The notes beneath the pieces were generated by a model. The model saw only the letters and a program-made list of their open reading frames with translations. It made no database searches and had not been told where the DNA came from. A stretch of DNA of 64,000 bases, taken from contig OX393581.1 of NCBI GenBank assembly GCA_947652605.1, forward strand, positions 48,879,924-48,943,923, in the 5' to 3' direction. Source of the DNA: Elmis aenea (taxonomy: Eukaryota; Arthropoda; Insecta; Coleoptera; Elmidae). The position numbers and the translations under genes were made by a program. Below, one piece after another: positions 61,651 through 64,000 of this stretch (positions are counted from its first letter, which is position 1; every line of letters begins with the position of its first letter).

Positions 61651-63003
61651 ATAGTTATACCCAAAGAATTGTTACCTTGTGCAAAATATCAGAAATTTTA
61701 CAATTGACTCCATCGAAGTATACCGTACATATCCTAAATAACAATTAGTGAACTTGGGTTTGTTTGACAACTGCTCAAACATTTCATTTTGAAAAATTTC
61801 CTTTGGTTTATTAGCCTTGCAAACTTTTCAATAAATTTTCAAAAATGTTAGGGCTCAACGATTTCTAACAATGTTATCCACATTTCAAACAATCAATGCT
61901 AAACTTTAGTTCATCCAAAATCCACTTAAAAATTTAACAGCTCTTAAAATATTTTTAAAATCTCTAAGGTTGCAAATTTTTTTGACAAAAATTCAAAAAT
62001 TTTACGATTAATTCCAAAGTCTCTGAAAACGTTATGCATACTCCAGTAATAGATTTCGAGCTTCAGTTCCCTTAGAAACTGCTTACATATTTTGAATAGC
62101 TTTTCAGTTGTTTTAAAAAAAAACTTCCAAAAGTACCACTTGCAAATTTTCATGCCAACTGCAAACGAGCTTTCCACTTTAGGTAACATCAATATCTAGA
62201 GTGCCATAAAATAATAAACATATGCAGGGTGTAACTAATTTATTGTATTAAACATGTTTTGTTATAAGACAGCTGATCGAAAAATCTGAACTGTCCTGCT
62301 AAAATTTGAAACCAAATGCTGTTATTAATTGTTAACAACTTGTGTTACAAGCTTTCCAAACATTCAAATCACGAAAATCTCCAGTTCTTATTTTAAAAAC
62401 ATCTTATAGTTACAATTTTGCAACACCCCTGTCTTTTTTATACATTCTCGCCTACATAAAACAATACACTCACGTATTTTGCGTAACATTACAAGCCTAC
62501 AAATTTCTCCACGTGGTTGTCACATATTTTATATTAAACACGTTAATCACGAAATAAACATACACATACGAAGATTTATAATAAATTTACACTTCAAAAA
62601 CCTGTTATAATATGAAAGCTAAAGGTCTTGGTTGTTTAAATTTTAGTTAATTTGGTTTCTCTTTCGAGAAATATTCAATTCCGACGCCTATGACATCTGT
62701 AGAATTTTGCATGTGCATCTAATTATCGCTTGCCACTAATATATCGTAAATTTTCCAGCATTTTAGTTCTTGCATATTTTTTTTTGATACTGTACATAAA
62801 ATAGTGCTTGATTATATTTGATATTTTTGTCTAATATATTAATATCATAAAGAATTTGGCTCGGTTTGTCGTCATGTCTGCTGGTTGCTTGCTCAAGCAC
62901 TATTTTTAAGGTTCTTGGTATTTCCAATTAATTATTACATTAATATACATCATTCGCCTATCACTTTCATCTTCGTTCTATATAACGTTAATTTTCCTTT
63001 CAG
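61651..63003. other. AT-rich flank right of the palindrome
   Basis: No gene is recognised; the ORFs at 61944-62192 (minus) and 62342-62557 (plus) are AT-rich and unconvincing. A lone GCAGGGTGTAACTAATT at about 62224 resembles a foldback tip without a partner. Confidence 0.45.
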
Positions 63004-63174
63004 CAACTGTTCCTACTTAATTCGTTTCCTACGCCTTTAATTCCATTCCCTTACGTCCTTCTCTTTTACCTTAAACAGTTTCCCAGACATGACGGACGAT
63101 TTGACCGACGGATTGAAGTTAACAAAAATCGAGTGACACGAGGATTTAATATGATAATCTTCCTGCGCCAATAA
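63004..63174 (+). CDS. Candidate terminal exon of the secreted-protein gene (weak)
   Basis: TTTTCCTTTCAG at 63003 is a good acceptor. The phase-0 frame is then open for 56 codons to TAA at 63172-63174, passing through a G+C-richer block (GACGGACGATTTGACCGACG). The predicted peptide (QLFLLNSFPTP...IIFLRQ) has no recognised domain and no match to exon 3's tail, and no AATAAA follows soon. It would close the frame left open by exon 5. The true last exon may be outside the window. Confidence 0.2.
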   Translation, partial: QLFLLNSFPTPLIPFPYVLLFYLKQFPRHDGRFDRRIEVNKNRVTRGFNMIIFLRQ

Positions 63175-63565
63175 CTGAAACCAAAACGTTTAAACTTACA
63201 GAACAACCGATATCATTTGACTGTTACTGTGATTTAGACTCGAAAGTATATTTTGACGAACTAAAAAGACGTTCTAAGGTGCGAAATTAGTTTTTTCTCT
63301 ACAGTCCAAATAGAATTTGGCCATATAAAAAACTGACCATAACTTTTTGACAAATGTTTATAAACATTTTTGTTGGTCATTCTTAAGTAGAATTTTTTGG
63401 CTACATTAATTTCTGAGGTATGAAGCAAAACTTACATTTTTCCATATGAAATCTATAGTGTCATGACTTTATTGAAAAGACATATATGCTAACCAGGGAA
63501 GGTCACGATGGGTTGTCGCTAGAATCTGATCAAGGCTGTGTTTATTGCATCAAGAACTAAACTAA
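63175..63565. other. AT-rich DNA
   Basis: Nothing firm. TACAGTCCAAATAGAATTTGG at about 63300 faintly recalls the family A terminus. Confidence 0.35.
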
Positions 63566-63569
63566 ATGT

Positions 63570-64000
63570 TTTGCAGAGTTATACGTGCCACTGGCCATTT
63601 TCTTTGGAAAAATTGGGGAAAAACTGAAAATTTCAATAATAAAAGTAATTTTTGCGATCGCGTTGGCCATGAAACCGTCAGAGATAAAATCGAAATTATT
63701 CTATTTACCAATTCGCGCATCCTTTGCAAGATCGTGCAAAGTTTTTGAACAAATCTTAAACGGTTCCGAAGAAAAACGTCAAAAACGAAACCCCTGCAAA
63801 AGCGCTATGATTTGAAAAGTTGTATAACTAAATCTATGCGAATGGCATAGGTGTTTAACATAGGGGAAACCGTTTTTACAAGGGCCTCGTTTTTCGCGTT
63901 TTTCTCCGGAACCGTATAAGATTTTTCCAAAAAATTTGCACCATTTTACTTGCAAAGGATGCGCGCTTTAGTAAATAGAAGGGTTTCGATTTTATCCCTG
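63570..64000. mobile_element. Foldback element cut by the window end
   Basis: AATTCGCGCATCCTTTGCAAG...AAACGGTTCCG on the left (63711-63770) is complemented by CGGAACCGTATAAG...TTGCAAAGGATGCGCGC on the right (63910-63970). The loop is centred near 63838. The right arm runs off the window. The two overlapping plus-strand ORFs are arm sequence. Confidence 0.7.

Overview
The window looks like a piece of an AT-rich insect nuclear genome, possibly a beetle. The order is inference; the eukaryotic nature is seen directly. Evidence: GT-AG introns of several kilobases, an insect-style start context (CAAAATG), AATAAA polyadenylation signals, a Tigger/pogo transposase, non-LTR retrotransposon remnants, hAT-like ends and many foldback elements with TACAGGGTG...CACCCTGTA ends. 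No prokaryotic operon, rRNA or tRNA gene was found. Most of the sequence is repeat or featureless AT-rich DNA; only two protein-coding loci are well supported.

Left half (1 to about 27.8 kb): intergenic DNA with decayed mobile elements, including a 1.67-kb foldback (1825-3496), an 11-bp minisatellite near 7.5 kb, and a nearly complete Tigger-like DNA transposon (9465-11727) whose 524-residue transposase is uninterrupted and keeps its DDD triad. Several smaller foldbacks and MITE-like elements follow.

Right half (27.9 kb to at least 52.8 kb, perhaps 63.2 kb): one plus-strand gene for a small secreted protein, assembled here from five exons, all in phase 0: 27906-28022 (signal peptide), 38107-38214, 41823-42245/42254, 46837-47055 and 52647-52775. 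Exon pairs 2+3 and 4+5 look like a tandem duplication. Exons 3 and 5 align without gaps from their first codon (GQAFRIIGG versus GTVYRMVAG), and exons 2 and 4 both carry a basic processing site and end in a D-L-F/I-K/R motif. Exon 3 can also end the message itself, with a stop at 42254 and two AATAAA signals about 80 bases further on. The locus may therefore make proteins with a shared signal peptide and alternative C-terminal modules.

The introns are packed with foldback elements, often nested. The last intron or downstream flank holds the most striking structure: a 7.2-kb palindrome (54432-61650). Its arms of about 750 bp are nearly identical and enclose a 5.5-kb satellite array of about 43 monomers of 128 bp, arranged in irregular higher-order blocks of 6, 7, 8 and 7 monomers, with two inverted monomers next to the right arm.
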